A stretch of DNA of 7,127 bases from Bacteroidota bacterium (GTDB taxonomy: Bacteria > Bacteroidota > Ignavibacteria > Ignavibacteriales > Ignavibacteriaceae). The notes under the pieces are model-generated. The model ran no database searches and had not been told where the DNA came from. It saw only the letters and a program-made list of their open reading frames with translations. Below are positions 1-5,718 of the stretch, piece by piece (the first letter of the stretch is position 1; every line of letters starts with the position of its first letter). The translations under genes and the position numbers were made by a program. Location of the stretch: positions 1-7,127 of the forward strand of contig JAJYCM010000138.1 of NCBI GenBank assembly GCA_021778375.1. The letters run 5' to 3'.

Positions 1-97
1 TAAAAAAGAATTCTTCTTTTGTAAGAAAACAACTCTATTTTCCAACAATATCCAAATCTCTTATCAGAAAAATAAAACTTAGATTAATAAACAGGAA

Positions 98-114
98 GGT
101 ATTTACTAAATACC
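98..114. repeat. 17-bp palindrome, GGTATTTA-c-TAAATACC
   Basis: The sequence shows two perfect 8-nt inverted arms around a single central base (c106). With only one base between the arms it would fold poorly as full-length RNA, so a protein-binding site is more natural than a terminator; no T-run follows on either strand. It shares AAGGTAT and CTAAATACC with the larger inverted repeat upstream of the PII gene. Its role is unknown. It may belong to a gene beyond the left edge. Confidence 0.45.
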
Positions 115-190
115 CAGGGAGTGACTTATAACCGGCAATCATCCAATTGTAATGCTTCAAGATGTTTTGCCTAAATAATTATCAACTAAA

Positions 191-236
191 TCATGTTAGT
201 TGCAGAAATATTTTTTTATATCTACAACCAACATGA
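191..236 (-). terminator. Hairpin downstream of amt, likely operon 3' end
   Basis: Arms at 191-210 and 217-236 form a 20-position stem around a six-base loop (211-216, all T on the plus strand). Seventeen positions are Watson-Crick pairs. Two of the three exceptions (198/229 and 203/224) become G-U wobbles in RNA read from the minus strand but A-C mismatches in plus-strand RNA; 207/220 is a true mismatch. The structure therefore favours the minus-strand transcript, the sense of amt, and starts 22 nt after its stop codon. The sequence after the stem is only moderately U-rich (UUUAGUU), so a classic rho-independent terminator is not certain. It may instead stabilise or process the mRNA 3' end. 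Confidence 0.6.
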
Positions 237-258
237 ACTAAGAATAGCTTATTTATTA

Positions 259-1758
259 TTAATCTCTCTTTGATGAAAAATGCGGTGGCTCAGAAGTAAC
301 AAATTCAGGATATGCATGCATACCATGCTCATGTAAATCAAGACCTTCGATTTCTCCTTCTGCTGAAACACGTAGTGTACCGGTAAGATTTACCAAATAC
401 ATCAATAAAAAGGCAACGCCAAGTGAAGCCCCCGTAATTGAAGCGCTTCCAATTAATTGTGATATTAATTGATGGACTCCTCCGCCGTAAAAAAGACCTG
501 TCACTACTGTACTTGTATCTGCTCCTGTTGCGGTTGGAACACCATATTTACCGGCTGCAAAAAGTCCGAGCGATAAAGTACCCCAGATCCCTGCAACCAT
601 GTGTACTGGTACTGCGCCAATAGGATCATCAATACGAAGGTATTCTAAAAGATCCATTCCCCAAACCACAACTATACCTGCAACTAATCCAATCCAAAAA
701 GCGCCCCATGGATCTACCCAATAACAGGGAGCCGTAATAGCAACTAATCCGGCAAGAAAACCATTTACTGAAAGACCTAAATCCCATTTTTTTGTGCGCA
801 TATAAGAATAAATCAAAGCAGATAATCCAGCCGAACAAGCAGCCAGCGTAGTATTGAATGAAACTCTTCCTATGCCTATTGTATCTAAAGCCGAGAGTGT
901 ACTACCTGGATTAAATCCGTACCATCCAAACCAAAGTATTAAACCTCCTATTGCTCCCAGTAAAATATTATGCGGGGGCATAGGCCCACCTCCATCACGT
1001 TTGAAAATTCTTCCAAGTCGGGGACCAAGCACAACTGCTCCTGCTAAAGAAATTGCTCCACCAATTGTATGAACAACGGTAGAGCCAGCGAAATCTCTGA
1101 ATGGTAGTGCCATATTTGCCAGCCAGCCATCAGGGCCCCATGCCCAATGACCAACTATAGGATAAATAAATCCGGTTACACCAACACTATAAAGTAAATC
1201 TCCTATGAATCCAGTTCTTCCGACCATCGCTCCGGATGTTACGGTCGAGCAGGTATCCGCAAATGCAAATTGGAATACCCAAAATGCTAGCACTGGAACT
1301 CCGGTTGTTCCATAAGTTTCCGGAAGGCCTTGTAAGAAAAATCCGGTTGTCCCTATCCATGGAGTACCTGGTTCAAACATAAATGCAAAACCAAATGCCC
1401 AAAAAAGAACTCCGCAAAGTGCTGTATCAGCAACTCCTTCTATAATAACATTAATTGATTCGCGTTCTCTAGCAAATCCGGCTTCAAGTAATTCAAAACC
1501 AGCCTGCATGCAGAACACTAGAAAAGCTGCAACCAAAGTCCAGGTTGTATTAATTGCATTTATTATGTTGACTTGTGGTAAATCATTATTGCTAGCCGCC
1601 CTTACTGCAACTGGTGTAAATTCCCACATTAACAGCAGTACAAAAAATACTCCTACTAATTTTCCAAACAATCTGTTGGTAATGTTTTTTTGGATCACTG
1701 GATTTTTAAAATTGACTATTAGCCGCTTAACGAGGGCTATATCTTTTAATCTTTTCAT
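259..1758 (-). CDS. amt: Ammonium transporter, AMT1-like Amt/MEP family
   Basis: This inner-membrane channel takes up ammonium. Most of the 499 residues are hydrophobic helices typical of Amt/MEP/Rh proteins. Family pore residues are visible: FRDFAGSTVVH gives Asp222 and the first pore His (His230), GFNPGS (residues 281-286) matches the segment holding E. coli Phe215 and Ser219, and PVHMVAGIWG gives the second His (His386). HWAWGPDGW and the WFGWYGFNPGS context resemble plant AMT1 and its bacterial relatives more than E. coli AmtB. The cytoplasmic tail GLDLHEHGMHAYPEF (from about 472) is the conserved regulatory C-terminus. The N-terminus is long: a basic stretch, a hydrophobic segment at about 35-50, then AVRA-AS near residue 54, which looks like a signal peptide. 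The ATG is supported by AGGAG 8 nt upstream. It is the last gene of the PII-porin-Amt operon, and PII probably gates it. Confidence 0.96.
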   Translation of the reverse strand: MKRLKDIALVKRLIVNFKNPVIQKNITNRLFGKLVGVFFVLLLMWEFTPVAVRAASNNDLPQVNIINAINTTWTLVAAFLVFCMQAGFELLEAGFARERESINVIIEGVADTALCGVLFWAFGFAFMFEPGTPWIGTTGFFLQGLPETYGTTGVPVLAFWVFQFAFADTCSTVTSGAMVGRTGFIGDLLYSVGVTGFIYPIVGHWAWGPDGWLANMALPFRDFAGSTVVHTIGGAISLAGAVVLGPRLGRIFKRDGGGPMPPHNILLGAIGGLILWFGWYGFNPGSTLSALDTIGIGRVSFNTTLAACSAGLSALIYSYMRTKKWDLGLSVNGFLAGLVAITAPCYWVDPWGAFWIGLVAGIVVVWGMDLLEYLRIDDPIGAVPVHMVAGIWGTLSLGLFAAGKYGVPTATGADTSTVVTGLFYGGGVHQLISQLIGSASITGASLGVAFLLMYLVNLTGTLRVSAEGEIEGLDLHEHGMHAYPEFVTSEPPHFSSKRD

Positions 1759-1766
1759 AATTTATT

Positions 1767-1771
1767 CTCCT
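1767..1771 (-). promoter_or_regulatory. Ribosome binding site of amt (AGGAG)
   Basis: Read on the minus strand this is AGGAG, 8 nt before the ATG at 1758. It fixes the start of amt upstream of the unusually long leader and argues against a shorter protein starting at the internal Met44. Confidence 0.7.
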
Positions 1772-1785
1772 ATATGTTTATTTAT

Positions 1786-2880
1786 TTAAAAACTGTACAC
1801 GGAACCAATAAGAATTGTATTTTGATTATTTTTGGTAAAAGCACCTGTTTCATCTTCAAAAGTATTTTGATCCGACCAGTCTCTTCTAAACTCAAGGCGA
1901 GTAAGGAGGCTGCCTCCGAATTTATATTCATAAGTAAGAGTAATTTCTTTAAGTGTTTGAGATGTGCCGGTGGTGAAACCTGACTGGTCATAATAATATT
2001 CACCTCTTGCTGCTAGTGTCGAAACGCTTGTTAGTGTATATTTCCATGTAAACGCTACACCTTTCCAAATCGCATATCCCGATGGGTCTAATGCTTCTTG
2101 GCCGTAATCTGCATTTAGAGTTACAAACAAAGCATCTGTAGCTTGATAATTTAATATTGTATCGAAGACGTGTCTCTTCTTTGTACCGTTCGGTTCTTCA
2201 GGACCGCCGATCCAATTCTGAATAAAAGTAAATACTTTAGAAGGAGTCCAGATAATTTCTGCACCTAAGGTTTTATCTTTATTATTGTCTACAATATTAT
2301 TCCAGCCGTTATAAATATATCCAGTGACAGTAAATTGATTACTAAAGGGATAGCTAGCACAGGCACCAACGTGGAAATAGGGAATAGCATAGGTAAATAA
2401 TAGTGAACGGCTATAATTAATATTTGAAGCCGATTCAATAACTTCGCCGCCCATATGGGTAACCATTTTACCTGCATTTATTGTCAATCCATTTCCTAAT
2501 GGTATTACGGCTGTTAGGTAAGCTTGTTCAATATTGCGCAGAGATTTTTCGGTTCCTAAACTCGCATCGCTATTAACAAGATCCATAGCGTGTCCGAAAG
2601 CCAAATCGATTCTAAAGCCAACAGGGCTTGCTAATTTTTGAAACGTGACCTTTGCTAAATTTATGTCGAACTGATTTTCATAGACATCAAAATTTCTAAA
2701 GTCATTGATATGACTTGCTGGATTGTTAAAGTTTTTACTATAATATAGATCAAACATCCCGCTAATCTGAAGAGGATTTGATATTGTATCCTTTGTCTGA
2801 GCGAAATTATTTTTACATACCAGAAAGCCTAGTCCTAGAATTAGAATGTTTATTTTGTAAAAATTAAAAATTTTATTCAT
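1786..2880 (-). CDS. Outer-membrane beta-barrel porin, BBP2 (OmpL-like) type
   Basis: This is a 364-residue predicted outer-membrane protein. Residues 1-28 are a signal peptide: a basic start, a hydrophobic core (ILILGLGFLV) and a probable cleavage near FAQ. The rest alternates short amphipathic strands and ends in Phe (VYSF), as outer-membrane barrels do. Several stretches recall the putative beta-barrel porin-2 family: ASPVGFRIDLAFG (84-96), AYLTAVIPLGNGLTINAGK (120-138), ESASNINYSRSLLFTYA (149-165), NGWNNIVDNN (191-200) and NADYGQE (256-262). Substrate is not evident from sequence. Its position between the PII and Amt genes, 25 and 27 nt from each, suggests a channel supplying ammonium or small nitrogen compounds to the periplasm under nitrogen limitation; this is inference. 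AAGGAA lies 4 nt before the ATG. No truncation is seen. Confidence 0.85.
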   Translation of the reverse strand: MNKIFNFYKINILILGLGFLVCKNNFAQTKDTISNPLQISGMFDLYYSKNFNNPASHINDFRNFDVYENQFDINLAKVTFQKLASPVGFRIDLAFGHAMDLVNSDASLGTEKSLRNIEQAYLTAVIPLGNGLTINAGKMVTHMGGEVIESASNINYSRSLLFTYAIPYFHVGACASYPFSNQFTVTGYIYNGWNNIVDNNKDKTLGAEIIWTPSKVFTFIQNWIGGPEEPNGTKKRHVFDTILNYQATDALFVTLNADYGQEALDPSGYAIWKGVAFTWKYTLTSVSTLAARGEYYYDQSGFTTGTSQTLKEITLTYEYKFGGSLLTRLEFRRDWSDQNTFEDETGAFTKNNQNTILIGSVYSF

Positions 2881-2905
2881 GGCATTCCTTTTTTTGTTTT
2901 AAAAA

Positions 2906-3244
2906 TTAAAGTGCGCTTTCCCCAGTTTCTTCGGTTCTGACTCGAATTGCTTCGTCTATTGTAGATATAAATAGCTTCCCATCTCCGATTTGTCCTGTTT
3001 TAGCAGCCGCAATAATTGTAGAAATTGCTTTATCTAAAAGAGAATCAATAACTATCACTTCTAATTTTACCTTAGGGATAAAATTTATCTGGTATTCAGC
3101 TCCCCGGTAAGTTTCAGTTTGTCCCCTTTGTCGCCCTATTCCTCTGATTTCTGAAATAGACATTCCCTTAAATCCTGCTTCAATAAGTGCTTCTCTCACA
3201 TCATCAAGTTTGTGAGGTCTTATTATAGCTTCGATCTTTTTCAT
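2906..3244 (-). CDS. glnB: Nitrogen regulatory protein PII (GlnB/GlnK family)
   Basis: This is a cytoplasmic trimeric signal protein of normal length (112 residues) that reads ATP/ADP and 2-oxoglutarate and binds targets such as Amt. The opening MKKIEAIIRPHKLDDVREAL is typical. The T-loop (about 37-55) retains Gln39 and Tyr51, the residue uridylylated by GlnD in proteobacteria; Tyr46 is also present. The B-loop KTGQIGDGK (82-90) and the C-terminal nucleotide-binding Arg101 and Arg103 (IRVRTEETGE) are intact. No key residue is missing. It is the first gene of the operon that ends in amt, so by context it is the GlnK-type paralogue controlling the transporter; glnB versus glnK cannot be decided by sequence alone. 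Whether this organism uridylylates it is unknown, as no glnD is in view. A strong AAGGAG precedes the ATG. Confidence 0.96.
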   Translation of the reverse strand: MKKIEAIIRPHKLDDVREALIEAGFKGMSISEIRGIGRQRGQTETYRGAEYQINFIPKVKLEVIVIDSLLDKAISTIIAAAKTGQIGDGKLFISTIDEAIRVRTEETGESAL

Positions 3245-3249
3245 TTGTA

Positions 3250-3255
3250 CTCCTT
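3250..3255 (-). promoter_or_regulatory. Ribosome binding site of the PII gene (AAGGAG)
   Basis: On the minus strand this is AAGGAG, 5 nt before the ATG at 3244. It is the strongest Shine-Dalgarno match in the window and contrasts with the plus-strand genes, which lack one. Confidence 0.75.
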
Positions 3256-3297
3256 ATATTTTGTTGAAATTAGGTAATTCCTAGTCGATATCTTATA

Positions 3298-3329
3298 TAT
3301 TAAGGTATAAATATCTAAATACCTTAATA
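3298..3329. promoter_or_regulatory. Perfect 11-bp inverted repeat upstream of PII operon
   Basis: The arms TATTAAGGTAT (3298-3308) and ATACCTTAATA (3319-3329) are exact reverse complements separated by 10 nt, so half-site centres lie 21 bp apart, about two helical turns. That spacing suits a dimeric regulator binding one face of the DNA. The element lies 54-85 nt upstream of the PII start codon. If the operon is transcribed from the TTGACA at 3387-3382 it would instead form an 11-bp RNA stem with a 10-nt loop in the leader. I cannot name the regulator. Operator and leader hairpin remain open. Confidence 0.55.
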
Positions 3330-3358
3330 ATTAATATAAAATAAAATTGACACATTAA

Positions 3359-3387
3359 TTAGTAAATAAATTAATCTATTTTGTCAA
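3359..3387 (-). promoter_or_regulatory. Possible sigma-70-like promoter for the PII operon
   Basis: On the minus strand a perfect TTGACA (3387-3382) is followed after 17 nt by TACTAA (3364-3359), a weak match to a -10 hexamer. Transcription would start near 3352 and give a leader of about 108 nt that includes the inverted repeat. In this base composition a hexamer match is weak evidence, and the -10 is poor; other starts closer to the gene are possible. Confidence 0.3.
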
Positions 3388-3462
3388 GTAATCTGAAAAT
3401 TAATTTTAGAAATGTGATTTTAGTTTTATTATTTAAAAACAATTCCTTCAGTATTGATTGTT

Positions 3463-3494
3463 TTTGCATTTATACGACATGCTATATATATTTG
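3463..3494 (+). promoter_or_regulatory. Bacteroidota-type promoter for asnS (TTTG-N20-TAnnTTTG)
   Basis: TTTG at 3463-3466 and TATATTTG at 3487-3494 match the -33 (TTTG) and -7 (TAnnTTTG) elements described for Bacteroides promoters, with a 20-nt spacer that fits. Transcription would begin near 3500, leaving a short leader of about 37 nt before the asnS start. Because the region is AT-rich, the match could be chance, but both boxes are complete and correctly placed. Confidence 0.5.
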
Positions 3495-3537
3495 AAAAAC
3501 AAATTTTTGAAATTCTCAATAAGAAAAGCAGTTAAAA

Positions 3538-4821
3538 TTGATTAAAGATGTTGGAAAATTTGTAGATCAAGAAATCTCTCTTAAAGGTTGGCTATATAAT
3601 AAGCGATCAAGCGGAAAAATTAAATTTTTAATATTAAGAGACGGCTCCGGCTATTTGCAGTGCGTTTACTTCAAAGGTAATGTCTCAGAAGAGACTTTCA
3701 ATACTGCGGAGAGAATAGGACAAGAATCCGCTATTGAGGTTACTGGCAAGGTAAGGGCGGAAGAAAGAGCACCCGGAGGTTATGAATTAGACGCTACTGG
3801 GTTAAAGATAATTTCTGAAACTCATGATTTTCCGATTACCCCTAAAGATCATGGCATTGAATTTTTAATGGATAATCGCCACCTGTGGCTGCGTTCCAGC
3901 AGGCAAGTAGCTATCTTGAAAATTCGACATAGAATTTCAAAAGCTATACGTGATTATTTTGACGGACATGGTTTTACCTTGGTCGATACCCCCATTCTTA
4001 CGCCCGCTGCCTGCGAAGGCACTTCTACTCTATTTGAAACTGATTATTTTGATTTAGGCAAAGCTTACTTAACTCAATCAGGACAGTTATATGCTGAAGC
4101 TAATGCTATGGCATTAGGTAAGGTTTATAATTTTGGACCGGTTTTTAGAGCCGAAAAAAGTAAAACTCGCAGACATTTAACAGAGTTTTGGATGGTTGAA
4201 CCTGAAGTAGCTTTTGCTGATTTGAATGATGATATGGATTTAGCTGAGGATTTTCTTGAATATGTTGTTCAGTCGGTTTTAACGGATAATTTAGAGGAAC
4301 TTAAAATTTTAGAAAGAGATATAACTCTTCTTAAAAATGTTAAGAAACCGTTACCAAGGATTTCATATGATGAGGCTGTCGAAATACTACACAAAAACGG
4401 AATTGAATTTGAATGGGGTAATGACCTCGGCGGAACTGACGAAACGGTGATTTCAAACCAATTTGATAGACCTGTTATGGTGCATCGTTATCCTTCTGTC
4501 GTTAAAGCATTCTATATGAAACGGGATCCTGAAAATGAAAAATTGGCTCTGGCTGTTGATGTCCTCGCTCCTGAAGGTTACGGGGAAATTATCGGCGGTA
4601 GCCAAAGAGAAGATAATTTTGATACGCTCTTAAGTAGAATCGAAGAACATAATCTGCCTCGCGAAGCTTTTGAGTGGTATCTTGATTTAAGAAAATATGG
4701 CTCTGTCCCTCATTCAGGTTTTGGACTTGGTCTTGAAAGAACAGTTAGTTGGATTTGCGGCTTGGATCATGTTAGGGAATCTATTCCTTTCGCAAGAATG
4801 ATCTACCGGAATACTCCGTAG
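3538..4821 (+). CDS. asnS: Asparaginyl-tRNA synthetase
   Basis: This cytoplasmic class IIb synthetase charges tRNA-Asn with asparagine. The 427 residues show the usual order: an OB-fold anticodon-binding domain (about 1-90; KGWLYNKRSSGKIKFLILRDGSG), then the catalytic domain with motif 1 near DTPILTP (150-156), motif 2 at FGPVFRAE...HLTEFWMVEPE (199-223, holding Arg204) and motif 3 at GFGLGLERT (394-402, holding Arg401). GGSQRED (353-359) is the asparaginyl form rather than the aspartyl one. Length is near normal and nothing is missing. The start must be TTG: an in-frame stop lies at 3520-3522 and the first in-frame ATG is at residue 111, inside conserved sequence. There is no clear Shine-Dalgarno. 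A synthetase of this kind implies direct Asn-tRNA charging. nuoJ follows after 37 nt with no terminator seen, so they may be co-transcribed. Confidence 0.96.
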   Translation: MIKDVGKFVDQEISLKGWLYNKRSSGKIKFLILRDGSGYLQCVYFKGNVSEETFNTAERIGQESAIEVTGKVRAEERAPGGYELDATGLKIISETHDFPITPKDHGIEFLMDNRHLWLRSSRQVAILKIRHRISKAIRDYFDGHGFTLVDTPILTPAACEGTSTLFETDYFDLGKAYLTQSGQLYAEANAMALGKVYNFGPVFRAEKSKTRRHLTEFWMVEPEVAFADLNDDMDLAEDFLEYVVQSVLTDNLEELKILERDITLLKNVKKPLPRISYDEAVEILHKNGIEFEWGNDLGGTDETVISNQFDRPVMVHRYPSVVKAFYMKRDPENEKLALAVDVLAPEGYGEIIGGSQREDNFDTLLSRIEEHNLPREAFEWYLDLRKYGSVPHSGFGLGLERTVSWICGLDHVRESIPFARMIYRNTP

Positions 4822-4858
4822 AATTAAATATAAAACTTAAATATTAAAAAAATATAGA

Positions 4859-5371
4859 ATGTCATTACAACTAATCTTATTTGTTTTGTTCGGAACTATC
4901 GCCGCGGTTTCTTCAGTGCTGATGATTACCCGTGCAAACGCCTTGATCAGTGCATTGTTTTTAATCCTTAATTTTGCGGGTTTGTCGGGTTTATACCTGA
5001 CATTGAACGCTCAATTTATAGCTGTTACGCAGGTTATTGTTTATGCCGGCGCCATAATGGTTTTGTTTCTTTTTGTAATTATGTTATTGAAACCGGAGCA
5101 TGAAAAGTATTTTTCCCATCAACCGAAATTAAAAATCTTTGCATTTTTCATTGCTTTTATTGTCTTCATCCAACTTGTTTTTATGATTTTCGTATCGCAT
5201 CCTTCACAAGGAAACAATGCAAGCGTGGCTGCAAGCGTTAAAGCAGGAACAATTGAAGAAATAGGTAAACAATTATATACAAATTATGTGCTCCCTTTTG
5301 AAGCTGCAGGTTATTTGTTATTAGCAGCAACAATCGGAGCTATAGTCTTAGCTAAAAAAAAATTCGAATAA
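4859..5371 (+). CDS. nuoJ: NADH-quinone oxidoreductase subunit J
   Basis: This is a membrane-arm subunit of respiratory complex I (ND6 homologue), 170 residues with about five transmembrane helices. The diagnostic third helix reads AQFIAVTQVIVYAGAIMVLFLF (51-72), with the conserved Tyr62 and Gly64 near the pi-bulge that moves during proton coupling. A polar stretch at about 113-140 precedes the last helix (about 145-165), which ends in the basic tail AKKKFE. It is complete and of normal length. No Shine-Dalgarno precedes the ATG; the 37-nt gap after asnS is nearly pure A/T. nuoK begins 4 nt after its stop codon. Unusually, the gene to its left is asnS rather than nuoI. Confidence 0.95.
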   Translation: MSLQLILFVLFGTIAAVSSVLMITRANALISALFLILNFAGLSGLYLTLNAQFIAVTQVIVYAGAIMVLFLFVIMLLKPEHEKYFSHQPKLKIFAFFIAFIVFIQLVFMIFVSHPSQGNNASVAASVKAGTIEEIGKQLYTNYVLPFEAAGYLLLAATIGAIVLAKKKFE

Positions 5372-5375
5372 CAAT

Positions 5376-5681
5376 ATGAATATCCCAATTGAATATTATT
5401 TAATCTTAAGCGGGTTTATGTTTTTAGTAGGAGTAGCAGGCGTTTTAACCCGTCGAAATGCCATTATTGTTTTTATGTCTATTGAACTAATGTTGAACTC
5501 AGCTAATTTAACTTTGGTTACTTTTTCTTCCTACATGGGTAATTCAACAGGTCAGCTTTTTGTATTCTTTGTTATGACGGTAGCTGCTGCGGAAGCTGCA
5601 GTTGGACTTGCAATCATTCTCGCAATGTTCCGTAATAAATTGACTTTAAATATTGATGATATCAATATTCTTAAATGGTAA
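5376..5681 (+). CDS. nuoK: NADH-quinone oxidoreductase subunit K
   Basis: This is the smallest membrane-arm core subunit of complex I (ND4L homologue), 101 residues with three transmembrane helices. The two buried proton-path glutamates are present: Glu37 in SIELMLNSANL and Glu73 in AAAEAAVGLAIIL, equivalent to E. coli Glu36 and Glu72. The loop arginine pair Arg26-Arg27 (TRRNAI) is also kept. Length matches the family. It follows nuoJ by 4 nt with no visible ribosome binding site, which fits translational coupling. nuoL starts 37 nt downstream. Confidence 0.96.
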   Translation: MNIPIEYYLILSGFMFLVGVAGVLTRRNAIIVFMSIELMLNSANLTLVTFSSYMGNSTGQLFVFFVMTVAAAEAAVGLAIILAMFRNKLTLNIDDINILKW

Positions 5682-5718
5682 TCTTCTTGAATAAAATTAT
5701 TTTGAGATCATAAAATCT

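Larger units (their letters stand above)
1..258. other. Left intergenic region, no gene recognised
   Basis: This AT-rich stretch lies downstream of the amt stop codon and runs to the left edge. I found no convincing coding sequence on either strand; the only ATG-led plus-strand reading frame I traced (from 152) ends after eight codons. It holds a short palindrome at 98-114 and a long hairpin at 191-236, both listed separately. A 10-bp self-complementary AAGAATTCTT occurs at 6-15. The direction and identity of the next gene to the left cannot be seen. Confidence 0.6.
3245..3537. other. Divergent intergenic regulatory region
   Basis: This 293-bp, very AT-rich segment separates the divergently read PII operon and asnS and must hold promoters for both. 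It contains an 11-bp inverted repeat (3298-3329), two convergent TTGACA hexamers (3347-3352 plus strand, 3382-3387 minus strand) and a Bacteroidota-type promoter pointing at asnS (3463-3494). I found no sigma-54-like GG-N10-GC element for the nitrogen operon and no coding sequence. Confidence 0.7.

Noticed and set aside
152..178. Small ORF starting at the ATG at 152
   Set aside because: It encodes only eight residues before a stop and has no ribosome binding site.
438..1072. Open reading frames on the plus strand (438-623, 854-1072) and the minus strand (629-838) inside amt
   Set aside because: They are short, in other frames of a strongly conserved ammonium transporter, and their translations look like no protein family.
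1508..2477. Open reading frames at 1508-1789 and 1774-1983 (plus) and 1782-2003 and 2289-2477 (minus)
   Set aside because: They overlap amt or the porin in other frames, have no ribosome binding site of note, and have no recognisable motifs.
3245..3537. Sigma-54 promoter upstream of the PII operon
   Set aside because: It was expected for a nitrogen operon, but reading the minus strand I found no GG-N10-GC core in the region.
3538..4821. Aspartyl-tRNA synthetase as the identity of the synthetase gene
   Set aside because: The GGSQRED motif and the TRRHLTEFWMVEPE block are of the asparaginyl type; the aspartyl form differs at these sites.
4822..4858. Terminator between asnS and nuoJ
   Set aside because: The gap is almost only A and T with no stem of useful length; nothing supports transcription ending there.
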